DNA from: Timema cristinae
Taxonomy: Eukaryota; Arthropoda; Insecta; Phasmatodea; Timematidae
Assembly (NCBI GenBank): GCA_039000515.1
Contig: JBCFYV010001001.1
Location: 14,355,925-14,419,924 of the forward strand
Direction: 5' to 3'
DNA length: 64,000 nt
Position numbers and translations under genes: made by a program. Below the pieces are notes generated by a model that was not told the origin of the DNA, searched no databases, and saw only the letters and a program-made list of their open reading frames with translations. Below, one piece after another: positions 31,235 through 42,894 of the stretch (position 1 is its first letter; the number at the start of each line of letters is the position of its first letter).

Positions 31235-32205
31235 TACATTAAATATCAGGGAGGAACCTTTCATTTCATAATTTAAAGATATGTACTCATTCTCTTACCT
31301 TAATTTAGCCACGTTATATAATCATCCGCACTAAACTTATATTAAGGTTATTGGCCCTTTTCATTTGGCGTGTGAAAATGCAGAGCCATAGGAACAAACA
31401 GTTATCTTCGAGAAGTTTTATTGTTTTGCAATTTTATTTTCGGAAACGGTTTGTTTAAGAATAGAAGCATGTTGATTAAGTTATACTTTTTATATACACA
31501 CCTCCTCTATAATTTGTAACACTAATCAAATTATCGATAAAATTGACGTTTTTCAATAGAAAACTGCTGGCCTCATAACAAAAAATAAGAAAATTTAACA
31601 ATGAATAAACATTGATAAATTATCTTAGAAGGGGTGTTGAAAATATTAACTCAAAAATCTTACTTGTTTTCGAGAAAACTGATATTTCTATTTCGAAAAT
31701 TTGGTTAAAAATGCTCATTTTGGAAGTGTTTTACACTATAAATAATGTTTCTTAGATAAAAATTGGTTTAATGGGAGTTTGCCACTTAAAAAAAATTAGA
31801 TTTTTTTTTTCAATTGTCTCAAAAATTTGTGTTTAAAAATATATCTGAAGAGTATTTTATATGCATATCTTATATTAAAAACTATTCCAACGAAAACTTC
31901 ATTAAAGGTAGCTATCGATGATTGATTTTTGAAAATGTGGGTACTAGCTTTGACTGATTACTAGAAAGATGCAGTACCCCTACGTTGGGGTTAGCTCTCG
32001 GTATGTTATTATGCTATAACTTTTTAAAGAACGGTTGTAATTTGGTTGGATGTGATATTGCGCACTTCACAGCTATATAACTCGTGTTGAAGAACGCCTT
32101 GATTTTATATTCAGCCTTTATTTATTTTGTTCAACACTGCCGGAGCAAGTTGAACCAAATTTTGCGATTCAAAACTTTTTAAGTGTGAATGTATTATTAA
32201 CTAAT
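31235..32205. other. No gene seen
   Basis: AT-rich sequence without ORFs or repeats that I recognise. Confidence 0.45.
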
Positions 32206-32216
32206 ATAGGTCATAC

Positions 32217-32466
32217 TCGCTTCGGTGACCGAATGGTCTAAGGCGCTACTCTCGCAATAGTCTAGACAGCCAAAGACGGGGAGATCGGGGTTCGATCCCG
32301 GTCGGGTGCACTGAGGGGGTTTCCATGATGGGTTTATCACTCTCCTTCCACGCAATCGTGGGTGCACTTCCTCTAAATTAAACCTTTTTTAATTCCTAAA
32401 GTAATAGTGTAATTAGTACATAGGTGTATAACCCAAACGGGTAGTAAGACAGGGTGCTAATAAAAA
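32217..32466 (+). mobile_element. SINE C, full-length with 9-bp TSD
   Basis: AGGTCATAC lies at 32208-32216 and 32467-32475. The head is the best match to a Leu/Ser-type tRNA: ACCGAATGGTCTAAGGCGCT, then a long variable arm and GGGGTTCGATCCCGGTCGGG. It is not a free tRNA gene because body and shared tail follow. Confidence 0.93.
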
Positions 32467-32859
32467 AGGTCATACATGTAAGGGGATGCTAAGTTGGTTT
32501 ATCAGCTAAAGCATAATGAACTTAAAGAGAAAATGATGAAAAACATGCATCGGTGTTTTCATAAAGTGTCTTCGAAAATATTTTGTAATTAATACTTAAG
32601 AAAGAAAGATAGTCTAAAATTTTCTTCAGAATCTAGACTTCTTAAATTTTGAACATGTTTAATTTGGTTGGGTCTATTGCTTTAATAGTGTAACGATCTA
32701 TCACGAGGTCTGAGGAGAAGGGGAGTTAAAAATGTGATTTTTCATATTCTTTCTAGAAAAATAATAATGCATTTACTTAAAACATAGCCTCTTTGTTTAC
32801 TATCTCGTGTCCCTTCGGAAAGAGGAAGTATTGTGATAATAAAAAAATAATGAGTCCAA

Positions 32860-32945
32860 TATTTTAATGGATGTCGACGTTTCATTATTCACTGAACCCG
32901 GAAATATGGTTTTCGCGATGTCGTCTATCTGTCTGTCTGTAAGCT
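32860..32945 (+). repeat. Short block shared with R1 upstream sequence
   Basis: ATGGATGTCGACGTTTCATT and TTTTCGCGATGTCGTCTATCTGTCTGTCTG match 50620-50700 and 28130-28205. No downstream R1 body follows here. Confidence 0.6.
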
Positions 32946-33264
32946 GAATATAATGTCAAACACATATATTTGTAGGCTATGCATAATTTCACTTATTTAA
33001 ACATTATGAAGAACTTTCAAACCTTCGCTGACTTAAAAATGTATGTACTAAAACTATCAGTAACTTTAGCTAAAAATATCTTATTGACTCTAATAAAAAA
33101 AATATTTTTGTATTTAGCAAAAAAGTTTTTTATTTAGGAAAAAAAATTTTTTTAGTAAGAAATCTACTATATTTGGTAAAAAAAAGTTATTCTCTTTAAA
33201 TAAATAGTTACTTAAAAATTGTTTATTTGGCCAGTACTTTATATGTTTTTAAAAATATATTTTA

Positions 33265-33560
33265 ATGGGTTTTTTCAACGGTTTATTCCGTTTGGGTTGT
33301 ATGCTTAGTTTTTAACATCGCGTTTTATTACCCATTTGGTTATAAACCTACGTACTAATTACTATGATGTGCTAGTGATTATAAAGGTTGAATTTAAAGG
33401 AAGTCCACCTGTATTTACGTGAAGGGAGAATGGAAAACAGTTTAGGGAAAACCACCCTCACTTTACCCGATGGAATTCTAACCCCGATCTCCTAGTCATC
33501 GGCAATTTAGTATCTTGATAAAGTGATGCCTTAGACCATGCGACCACTGAATCAGGTTAC
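33265..33560 (-). mobile_element. SINE C with duplicated tail fragment
   Basis: The main copy is 33308-33560 (plus: CGCGTTTTATTACCCATTTGG, AATTCTAACCCCGATCTCC, GCGACCACTGAATCAGG). A second tail fragment (TTTATTCCGTTTGGGTTG) precedes it at 33270-33300. Confidence 0.85.
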
Positions 33561-33574
33561 GCTTTTATTAAATA

Positions 33575-33768
33575 TGTTATGGAGTAAGAGATAAGCAAGG
33601 TAGACTTTAAAGGAAATTTAGGTGAATTTGTTTGGAAGGGTAAGCAATAAATCGTTATGGGAAAATAACTCAAAATACCCAGATGGATATTGAACCCAGA
33701 CCTTTATGTTGTTGGCAAATTAATTTAAATGAATCTGACATTTAGACCACGCTATCGCCGATGTGGAT
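33575..33768 (-). mobile_element. SINE C, degenerate
   Basis: Plus strand: AAGCAAGGTAGACTTTAAAGG, GATATTGAACCCAGACC and TTTAGACCACGCTATCGCCG. Confidence 0.65.
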
Positions 33769-34049
33769 TTACATAATGTGTTTATGGTCTTAGATACTCC
33801 TAAGATTTTTTTTTTTTGTGGTTGGCATGTCTATATAAATTGATAAAAGTTAATTAATTGCGACAGTAGTGGAGTGATGGATCTGTGACATGAACAATTA
33901 AGTACTATAACTCTTACTGCCATGAAAAGTAATTAATATTAACGACATGACTAGTTTCTTCTTTCGGCATCTTTTGACATCTAACCTTAAATAATTAAGA
34001 CTTTTTCCAGTGGCGAGATGCAACATCGTTTGCCATGTTAACCAAAATT

Positions 34050-34210
34050 AAAAGGCCTTTGGTCTAATGGTCATCACTCCTGGCTACCAATTTAGAGGAC
34101 CTGGGTTCGATTATCGGTGGAACCATAGGTATTTTTTTAAGAAGAGGATTGTTCCTATGGTTGCCATGGTTTGGTTAGTTAGGCTTAAGCTTAAGTTAAG
34201 ACCTCTACTG
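34050..34210 (+). mobile_element. SINE E-like
   Basis: GGCCTTTGGTCTAATGGTCATCAC, GACCTGGGTTCGATTATCGG, TTGTTCCTATGGTTGCCATGG and GGTTAGTTAGGCTTAAGCTTAAG. A 63-codon frame here is not a gene. Confidence 0.72.
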
Positions 34211-34329
34211 GCAACACATAGTAATAATAATCATTATCATCACATCAGGACGAAGTAACCGCTCCTAAGTACACTGTGCTCCAACACTCAAAGACGGTTA
34301 CATATCTACCACTCTCAGTAGAAGACCTG

Positions 34330-34597
34330 ACCCGCCTCGGTGGCGTAGTTGAATAACGCGCTAGTCGTGTTGAGCTTGACTGCTGAGGACAGGAAGATCG
34401 AGGTTCGAATCTCGGTCGGGTGAACTGGGGGGAGGGTGTTCCTAAACGGTTTTCCACTCTCCCTCCACGAAAATGCGGTTCACTTCCTCTAATTCAACCT
34501 TTCCAATTCCTAATCCATTAGAGTAATTAGTATTTAAAGCATATAACCCGAATGGGTAGTAAGACGCGGTGCTAATAATAATAAATAATAATAATAT
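34330..34597 (+). mobile_element. SINE B, full-length with 11-bp TSD
   Basis: TAGAAGACCTG lies at 34319-34329 and 34598-34608. Complete head, body and tail with AATAATAAATAATAATAAT. Confidence 0.93.
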
Positions 34598-34667
34598 TAG
34601 AAGACCTGGAATTTATAACCGACAAATCCTGTCAAAATACGTTCAAAAGTTATTTTTCTCAATTGCA

Positions 34668-34890
34668 TTTTAATCACATTAGCTCAGTCGGTAGGTAGCG
34701 TGTTTTTCTACTCTACTGAGCTAAGGGCCCCGTGTTCGATAACGGACGTGGCTGAAAAATGTATCACATATGAATTGTAGGTGCACCCTTTCCCAGTGAT
34801 GAATTAACGGCCGGGGACTGGATGTTGTTCCTGTCTTAGTATTAATTTAGATTACAAGGCATATGAAGCTATGACAGGCCTAGCAAGATG
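34668..34890 (+). mobile_element. SINE D (different tail)
   Basis: The head TAGCTCAGTCGGTAGGTAGCG (box A) and CCGTGTTCGATAACGG (box B) is followed by CTTTCCCAGTGATGAATTAACGGCCGGGG and CCTGTCTTAGTATTAATTTAG. The A/B/C tail is absent. Related copies lie at 46935, 49684, 54549 and 56890. Confidence 0.8.
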
Positions 34891-34971
34891 ATAGTGTAAT
34901 ATATATCTATAGCTTGAATTAAAACCTGACCAGGGCCATAGACTCAAAAAATTGTAATGGATGTAAAAAAA

Positions 34972-35217
34972 AATGCGTCTTAGTACCCGTTCGGTTAGTT
35001 CTTTAGAATGCATTAATTACGCTGTTGAGATAAGGATGAGGAAGGCAGGATTATAAATGTAAAGTACACTTATTTGCGTTGTTTAGGAGTTGGAATAAAT
35101 TTAATAAATACCAGTCTCTGTACACTCGAACGGGATTGAACTCCGATCTTTCCGTCACCGGCAATTAAGTCCAATACTAAAGTGATGCGTAAGGCCGTGA
35201 TACCACCGAGGTGGGTA
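34972..35217 (-). mobile_element. SINE C
   Basis: Plus strand: GCGTCTTAGTACCCGTTCGG, GAGGAAGGCAGGATTATAAA, GGGATTGAACTCCGATC and head end GATACCACCGAGGTGGG. It lies immediately before another minus copy. Confidence 0.83.
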
Positions 35218-35218
35218 T

Positions 35219-35521
35219 ATTATTATTATTATTATTATTATTATTTTATTATTATTATTTTTAGCACCGCCTCTTACTACCTGATCAGATTATACGCTTA
35301 TGTACTAACTTACGCTAATGAGTTAGGGAAGAGTAATGTTAAATTTAGAGGAAGTGTACCCAAATTTGCATAGAGAGATCGAGAGAGAAAGAGTGAGAAA
35401 CCATTTAGGGGAAACCACCCTCAGTTTACCCGACTGTCATTAGAACCTCGACCTCCCTCTCATAGGCAGTCTAGTTTATTACGAGAGTGACGCTTTAGAC
35501 CATGTGGCCACTGAAGCAGGT
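35219..35521 (-). mobile_element. SINE C
   Basis: A long TTA tract, then AGCACCGCCTCTTACTACCTG, GAACCTCGACCTCCCTC, GACCATGTGGCCACTGAAGC on the plus strand. An AGAGAGA insertion lies in the body. The AGGTTATTATTTAT flank recurs 14 bases long at the far end of the adjoining 1.19-kb inverted repeat. Confidence 0.87.
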
Positions 35522-35573
35522 TATTATTTATATTAATTATATTCATAGTGATGTAGTAAGGAGAAATATCAAT

Positions 35574-36763
35574 ACAAATTAATTATCTAAGGAACTCCCA
35601 AAACCAGTACAAAAGATTAATTCTAAATTAATATATATAATTGAAATAAAATAAAAGGAATAAATGAAGATAGAATTTTAATTAGCAAAAGACAACTGGG
35701 ATTATCATAGTTAAATGAATGTATAGCACAATCTGAATAAATATAATACATTACTTAAAAGAAAATTATGAATATAATAATGTTAAATCATTATGAAAAA
35801 CCCTAACCTTGAATTTCATAAAATTATAACCTCAAGTAAAATAGAACAAGATATATGATAGGTTAAAATACCAAAAACATATTAAAATTAGACAATAATA
35901 AGATAAAAATCATGCTTCAAGGTTATATGTCAGAAAATAAACATTATTAAGTAAGATAATGATTAATTAAACCAGTTAAATCAAGTTAGATTATGACATA
36001 TTCAGAGTTGTCAAGAATAAGAATTAAATTACAATATGGTAGTAACAGGGAAATTAAGTTAAGAGTTGAAAAATATAAGCGAGAGACAAAGTTTCAAGGT
36101 GAGGCCTAGAACAGTCTATTTATGTATAATATGAAAATTGATAGAAAAAATTGAGTAAACCAGCTAAGGAACACTTATGTTTAATCAATTTTTTCTATCA
36201 ATTTTCATATTATACATAAATAGACTGTTCTAGGCCTCACCTTGAAACTTTGTCTCTCGCTTATATTTTTCAACTCTTAACTTAATTTCCCTGTTACTAC
36301 CATATTGTAATTTAATTCTTATTCTTGACAACTCTGAATATGTCATCGAACTTGATTTAACTGGTTTAATTAATCATTATCTTACTTAATAATGTTTATT
36401 TTCTGACATATAACCTTGAAGCATGATTTTTATCTTATTATTGTCTAATTTTAATATGTTTTTTTGTATTTTAACCTATCATATATCTTGTTCTATTTTA
36501 CTTGAGGTTATAATTTAATGAAATTCAAGGTTAGGGTTTTTCATAATGATTTAACATTATTATATTCATAATTTTCTTTTAAGTAATGTATTATATTTAT
36601 TCAGATTGTGCTATACATTCATTTAACTATGATAATCCCAGTTGTCTTTTGCTAATTAAAATTCTATCTTCATTTATTCCTTTTATTTTATTTCAATTAT
36701 ATATATTCATTTAGAATTAATCTTTTATACTGGTTTTGGGTGTTCCTTAGATAATTAATTTGT
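35574..36763. repeat. Large 1.19-kb inverted repeat (arms ~580 bp)
   Basis: Left arm 35574-36154 and right arm 36185-36763 are reverse complements around a loop of at most 30 bp (TAAAC/GTTTA extends the stem to about an 18-nt loop). The arms differ by scattered substitutions and small indels, e.g. GTCATAATCTAACTTG versus GTCATCGAACTTG. That argues for a real diverged palindrome rather than a fold-back read artefact. No ORF of note. Confidence 0.93.
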
Positions 36764-36769
36764 AGGTTA

Positions 36770-37420
36770 TTATTTATTAAATACTTGGAAGTATTTCAGG
36801 GATTTTGGTGAACATAACTCTTTATCCTAAGGGTGCAAAAGAGAAGAAGATTGATAAGGGTCGCAGACGTTTAGAAATCCCGGATTATTTATGAAGTGTT
36901 TTAATATTTTTAAATATCATTTTCACCCAAATAGAGATGAAAGTTCTGAATAGTTAAAACGTTTAAATTTTAAGTTTAAAGCGTTTTAAATAAAATGTAT
37001 GATAACTTCTATAAAATAAGCTATAAAACAATCCCACATTATCTTAACATTTTCTGTTATGACCCTTTCAAAACATTATTTTTAATTGATAGAGGAAGTC
37101 TTAGATATAGGTTTATACATTTTTTCGTTAGTCTCAGAATTACAAATTCTATCACAAAGCGTCGTTGAATTAAAAAAAAACCTTTGACTCAAAATTTAAA
37201 TTTTTGATCAGAATCCTTATAATCATTTTTAGTTGCATTTAGTTGAAAATTATATCAAAACATATAAACCACTTCTTAAATAATCTGGTATTTCTAAACA
37301 TCTTCAACTCGTCTCAATGATCCCTCATGTAGCACCCATTAAGAGCATTATTTTAATCAAATAAGTTAAATGGGACACTTACACTTTTGTATTAAGTAAC
37401 AGTAAAGTGAATAAATGCCA
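36770..37420. other. No gene seen
   Basis: AT-rich flank of the large inverted repeat. Confidence 0.45.
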
Positions 37421-37423
37421 ATC

Positions 37424-37668
37424 TGCTTAGGTGGCCGCATGGTTCAAGGCGTCACTCTTTGTTAGTCTAGACTAATGATGACAGGGAGATCGGGGTTCTA
37501 ATCTCAGCCGGGTTTATTAAGAGTTTTTAAAAATTATTTTTTCCACCATTCCCTCCTTCATTTGTGGATACACATCCACTAAATTCAACCTTCCTCATCC
37601 CTGACTCATCAGCGTAAATAATACATATGCATATAATCTGAACAGGTAGTAGGACATGGTGCTAAAAA
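37424..37668 (+). mobile_element. SINE C
   Basis: CTGCTTAGGTGGCCGCATGG, GGGGTTCTAATCTCAGCCGG, CCTTCCTCATCCCTGACTCATC and tail TAATCTGAACAGGTAGTAGG. Confidence 0.86.
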
Positions 37669-38498
37669 AATTACCTCTTATATGTCTGAGTGGTAAGGGA
37701 GGCCTATTGCAGCTCCAAAGAGACCTAATTACCGCCAAATAAGTGTCTAAGAATTGAGTATGTGGGCGCGAGATCGTCATATAATGCATTAAATTTCGAG
37801 GCCCTGGGTTTGGAAGTTAAGTGGGCTATTTTAGCATAACATAATTCGTAAGAAGTGTGTTGATGTAACATTGAGTTTAAATTAGGCACGTTAAATGTCC
37901 TATCATCAAATACACTAAAAACAAATTAAATAAAACACACTCTTTAATTCCGAAACAAAACAAAACACTAATCGGACAGGCAAGTGTAATCTTATGTTAC
38001 TCATTTAATAAAGACAGTTTTTTCTGACCTACTTAGTTTTCCGTTAGCGACTAAACTTTCACATAATCTAAAAATAAAGTTTTATATAAACATTTATTTA
38101 ACCTTGTACCCAATACGTCTATACTTATGAATAAAAATGTTTTGGGTTTCATCCTTAAAAATACGTTTGAAAGTGAAATTCCAAATATACACAGAAATTT
38201 TAGAAATGAGTTAAGGTTGTTTTAGCTATGTAGGTCTTTGAACTGAAATATATTAAATTTACTGTTAATATCTTATCTTTACGCACTAGAGTTAACTCAC
38301 GAATAAGTCTGTCAAAATATAAATTTAAACTATTTACCACAATGTAAACACTTTTTTAAATCGTGACAGCAAAAGTGATTGCTTGTAAAACTATGTGTTA
38401 TTTAATACATTTCACAGTTGTGGTTATTTAGGCCTTAATGACAGAATTTGAGAACATGAAGATTACGAATGAATTAATTATACAAATTGATTAAAGCA

Positions 38499-38763
38499 GG
38501 GTGACCTGGTGGTCTAGGGGTAAGGTGTCAGACTTCTGTGCTGGCGGCCGGGTTCAATCCTCGGTCCCGACACAGATTTATCTGATTTCCAAACCCTTCC
38601 TTCACTTCTGACAAGACATCTTGTGAATATGGGGAATGCCAGGCCTCCACCGTGGTTCGGATTCCACGTTAAAATGTAGGTCCTTCATTTCATCTCACAA
38701 TCACCCTACCATTACACATTAGCGTAAGTACGTATAACCCGAACGAGTAGTAAGACGCGGTGC

Positions 38764-38817
<54 letters not shown>
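38499..38817 (+). mobile_element. SINE A, full-length with 11-bp TSD and long (TAA)n
   Basis: TGATTAAAGCA lies at 38488-38498 and 38818-38828. The tail has about 18 TAA units, the longest in the window, and the head is close to the family reference. Confidence 0.94.
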
Positions 38818-38820
<3 letters not shown>

Positions 38821-38904
38821 TTAAAGCAAGAGATTTAATTTAGTATCGTAGTCTTTAAGATCCAATAAGGCGGGACTGTAGGGTACGCGAGTTAGGGGTA
38901 GTAT

Positions 38905-39178
38905 TTTTGCAGTTTTTATGTCAAAAAATTTTTTGACAGATATAAATCAAACATTTCTTCATTAGGAACATAGTTTAATTTTCTTAACATGGGTGATATT
39001 AAAACACCTTGAATATCTGTCAAGGGTGTACTGGAATTTAATGATAGTTTTTTCTCTTAATTTAAAATTTTTGTCATCTAATGCAGTCTAATCATGATCG
39101 ATATTCAACAACTGTTTATATAAACATGTGAAGAAAATTTAACTCTACGTTTATACCTGTAGCAGTATTATATTTACT
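38905..39178. mobile_element. ~320-bp MITE copy, right end cut by SINE A
   Basis: The left arm starts GTATTTTTGCAGTTTTTATG. The centre and CATGTGAAGAAAATTTAACTCTACG of the right arm are present. The right end stops near 39175, where a plus-strand SINE A begins. Confidence 0.8.
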
Positions 39179-39181
39179 TGT

Positions 39182-39391
39182 GTTGACCTGGTGGTCTAGG
39201 GGTAAGATGTCAGACTTCTATGCTGGGGTCCGGGGTTCAATCCTCAGTCCCAGCACAGATTTATTTGATTGCCAAACCCTTCCTTTACCTCTGACAAGAC
39301 GTGTATTAATCACAACTTGTGAATGTGGGGAATGCTAGGCCTCCACCGTGGTTCGGATTCCACGTTAAACTGTAATAATAATAATAATAAT
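39182..39391 (+). mobile_element. SINE A lacking the shared tail
   Basis: Head and body run to CACGTTAAACTGT, then pass straight into (AATAAT)n. The CATTTCATCTCAC..GGTGCTAA segment is missing. No clear TSD is seen. This is either an internal deletion or a tail-less transcript that still retroposed. Confidence 0.85.
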
Positions 39392-39611
39392 ATAAGATGA
39401 TGTAGTTTTTTTCTACACAAACATTATTTATGTTTTTTTTTTCAAAATCATTTATTGGCTATGATCCGTCAATGTTGTTTTTTTGTGCGGTTGACTTAGA
39501 AGGACGGTGTTCGATTCCCTCCAGTAAAACTACTATTGTGCCGTTTTCTAATATCCACCTTCCTTATCCTTAAGGATGGTTTATTTTTTAATTCCTATGT
39601 ATTTCGTGTTT

Positions 39612-40085
39612 ATGCCTCGTCTTACTTTAATCCTCTCAGGCAATACTCATTTAATCACACTGATGGGGAGAAAAGATGAGGAAGGTAGAATGTAAAGGAA
39701 ATGTACCCCCTCTCTCTGTATAGAGCGTGGAAACCCGTTTAATAAAAGTCTTACTCAGTACACCTGGCCAATATTCGAACCCTGATAGGTGAGAGAGGTG
39801 TATTTAAGAGGAAATGTACCCACGTGTGTGTAGAGGTAGAGTGAAAAACCACTTAGGAAAAAAATTCATTACAGCCGAATGGAATTTGGATCCTTAGATA
39901 TGAAAAAGGTAAAATCGATAGTAATTGTATCCGCGTTTGCGTGAAGATAGAGTGAAAACCCATTTAGGTAAAGAGAAATAATATTTAAAGTTTACCAGGT
40001 CGGGGCTAGAACCCCGACCTTCCCATTGCCTGAACACCAGAGTAGACAAGCCTGACATTTAGGCCACGTGCCGACAGATGTGGAT
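39612..40085 (-). mobile_element. Cluster of three diverged SINE C pieces
   Basis: Pieces lie at 39612-39795 (tail to box B), 39796-39895 (body only, CCCACGTGTGTGTAGAGGTAGAGTG) and 39915-40085 (body to head, GGGGCTAGAACCCCGACC, GCCACGTGCCGACAG). The repeated body segments suggest serial insertion or unequal exchange. Confidence 0.7.
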
Positions 40086-40339
40086 CGTTACAAACAAACC
40101 AGAATAACTCCATTTTTTTCTTGTTAAACTCTAAAGTTTAATTTGTAATATAATTACCATCAATTCCACTAAATATCAGAAGCAGTTCACTAAACATTTA
40201 TCTATTATTTATTTTTAAAAATTATTTATCCATGGAAATTCTCTATTTTTTAATCAACTCACAAATCAATTTAGTTGTCATAAAGTAATTATTAACGTCT
40301 ATTACTTAAATCTCGGGGGGAAAGGAAGGGAGGAAAAAT

Positions 40340-41232
40340 TATGCCAAAGGGCATGTTATCTCTAGGGTCACCCAACACCCTAAACGCCGCCCTGCCAGTG
40401 GAACTATGCCAGAGGGCATGCATGCTATCACTAGGGTCACCCAACACCCTAAACGCCGCCCTGCCAGTGGAACTATGCCAGAGGGCATGCATGCTATCAC
40501 TAGGGTCACCCAACACCCTAAACGCCGCCCTGCCAGTGGAACTATGCCAGAGGGCATGCATGCTATCACTAGGGTCACCCAACACCCTAAACGCCGCCCT
40601 GCCAGTGGAACTATGCCAGAGGGCATGCATGCTATCACTAGGGTCACCCAACACCCTAAACGCCGCCCTGCCAGTGGAACTATGCCAGAGGGCATGCATG
40701 CTATCACTAGGGTCACCCAACACCCTAAACGCCGCCCTGCCAGTGGAACTATGCCAGAGGGCATGCTCTCACTAGAGTCACCCAACACCCAAAACGCCGC
40801 CCTGCCCGTGGAACTATGCCATAGGGCATGCATGCTATCACTAGAGTCACCCAACACCCTAAACGCCGCCCTGCCCGTGGAACTATGCCAGAGGGCATGC
40901 ATGCTATCACTAGGGTCACCCAACACCCTAAACGCCGCCCTGCCAGTGGAACTATGCCAGAGGGCATGCATTCTATCACTAGGGTCACCCAACACCCTCA
41001 ACGCCGCCCTGCCAGTGAAACTATGCCAGAGGGCATGCATGCTCTCACTAGGGTCACCCAACACCCTAAACGCCGCCCTGCCAGTGGAACTATGCCAGAG
41101 GGCATGCATGCTATCACTAGGGTCACCCAACACCCTAAACGCCGCCCTGCCAGTGGAACTATGCCAGAGGGCATGCATGCTATCACTAGAGTCACCCAAA
41201 ACCCTAAACGCCGCCCTGCCAGTGGAACTATG
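40340..41232. repeat. GC-rich 69-bp minisatellite, ~13 copies, open in several frames
   Basis: The unit reads GGAACTATGCCAGAGGGCATG, CATGCTATCACTAGGGTCACCC, AACACCCTAAACGCCGCCCTGCCAGT. Five consecutive units from 40406 are essentially identical; later ones carry point changes and two short deletions. As 69 is 23 codons, long frames stay open on both strands (about 300 codons each, e.g. MPEGMHAITRVTQHPKRRPA plus; HALWHSSTGRAAFRVLGDPS minus). GC is far above the surroundings. I see no promoter, splice or protein-family evidence for a gene. Confidence 0.95.
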
Positions 41233-41239
41233 CAGTTTA

Positions 41240-41460
41240 TATTTATTTAGCACTGCGTCTTACTACCCATTCGAGATACACGAATACGTACTAATTACGT
41301 TAATGTGTTAGTGCTGTGTAAGGTTGATTTTAGAGGAAGTGTACACGCATTTGCATGGAAGGAGAGCGGAAAATAATTTGTGGAGAAATAATTCTCACCA
41401 CACCAGACCGGGAATCGAATCCCGATCTCCAGGTGATCAAGAATCTCAACTGTGGTGTAC
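41240..41460 (-). mobile_element. SINE C, head eroded
   Basis: Plus strand: TTTAGCACTGCGTCTTACTACCC, TTTTAGAGGAAGTGTACACG, GGAATCGAATCCCGATCTCC. The 69-bp GC-rich array stops at this SINE's 3' end. Confidence 0.84.
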
Positions 41461-41639
41461 TAGGGCAGTGTGGTCCAAATGGCGGCCCACACTCATTAAA
41501 AATATGGTCCTCACAATATCATGAGGGAAAATTAAAGGGAATCCCTGGTAGGGTGTGGGTCCCGGAGGGAGAAGGGGGAAGATGTGAAACAGCTAATTAT
41601 TCAAATAAAAATATTAATTTAAAATGGTCATGATTGCAC

Positions 41640-42890
41640 TTTAATATGTATTTATTTTATTAGACTAATAAAAATTAGTATACTATCTAAGTATAATGCT
41701 AAGTTGTTTTGTGAAAGTGTGTATGAGTGAATATCTTATTATACGTTTTAGGGCGATTACTAAACTTTTTGGCGGTAAAATTTGAAAGAGTATACAAACC
41801 AAAAATACAATTTATATCTAAGTATTGAAATTAATTTGTTTATTAAGGGTTGTTTGTTGTTGATGGGATTAATAAATACATCTTTTGCCCACGGTGCAAA
41901 GTGGTAATCATATTTGGCCCTTTGGATGAAAAAGAAGTTGGACCTCCCTGTGTTAGGGCTGAAATCACGCAGCCACCGAGGCGGGTTGTAACTATGCTCT
42001 TTAAGTTGGCACTTAGAATCGTTTGAACAAGCTTTGAAGGTCCATACTCTAGCTAAGTGAACGGTATTAACACAAACAACGTGATCCCAACCAATTAACG
42101 TCTCCTGAAAGGCCGATTAAGTTGCGGGTAAACTATAAAGGTGATTCAAGGTTAAGTCTTGCTTCGTGAGTGTTTATTTAAGTACGTAACCACCTCGTGG
42201 AAACCTTCATCCCTTTGGATTACAGTCATTTATAGAGATTAACACATTTCGCAGTGGTGGCTTGTGGTCTACTAAGTGAAGGGGCTGGGTTTAGAGAGAC
42301 GGCACCTAGAGCCTATTACAAATAGACATAGTCATCAAATAGGGATTTAGAGGAGAAGTAAGTTAGAAGAGGCGAGGGGGACAAAGTTGTTGGAAAATAA
42401 TTAAACCAACCTTAAAAGCCCAATTATCTTATTGATGATATAATGGGGGGAAAAAAATGTTACGGTACACCTTATAGGTTTTCTCTCATTTTTTTTTCTC
42501 TTAAAATAGACACATTGACTAAAACACCGTAGGCCTAAGGTTATTGAAACGAAATAATATAGATTGTTGCGGAAACATTTATCCAAAGAGGATAAATAAA
42601 ATACGATACATTGACACAGAAACTTTGAGAAAATATTACCCTATCTATCTATTAAAGATCACTGGCAAACCAGACTAGACGAGCTTGAAACCTTTGTCTA
42701 CATGCCCACCTATGCGGGAATTTCCTCCTAGAAAATAGCAGATAAATTTTACTGACTGTGAAGAGCTTTTCTGATTGACAACTCTAACATAATTTTACAA
42801 GGCTGAGGAGAGGAGATACGTTGAACTTACACTTTTACCCATAGTTAAATAGTAAATTTATCGTCGGAGAAGAACTTAACATGTTTTTAT
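41640..42890. other. No gene seen
   Basis: Mixed unique sequence. 42100-42380 is less AT-rich but has no coding-like frame or splice pattern. Confidence 0.4.
41940..41988 (-). mobile_element. SINE B head remnant
   Basis: Only the 5' head end remains (plus strand CAGCCACCGAGGCGGGTTG). Confidence 0.5.
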
Positions 42891-42894
42891 CGTC

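Noticed and set aside
32217..32310. Leu/Ser-like tRNA gene
   Set aside because: The cloverleaf-like head continues into the SINE C body and shared tail and is flanked by a target-site duplication. The same applies to the other tRNA-like heads.
40292..41311. ORFs of ~300 codons on both strands
   Set aside because: They follow from a 69-bp unit divisible by three, open in several frames at once, with no domain, splice or promoter support.
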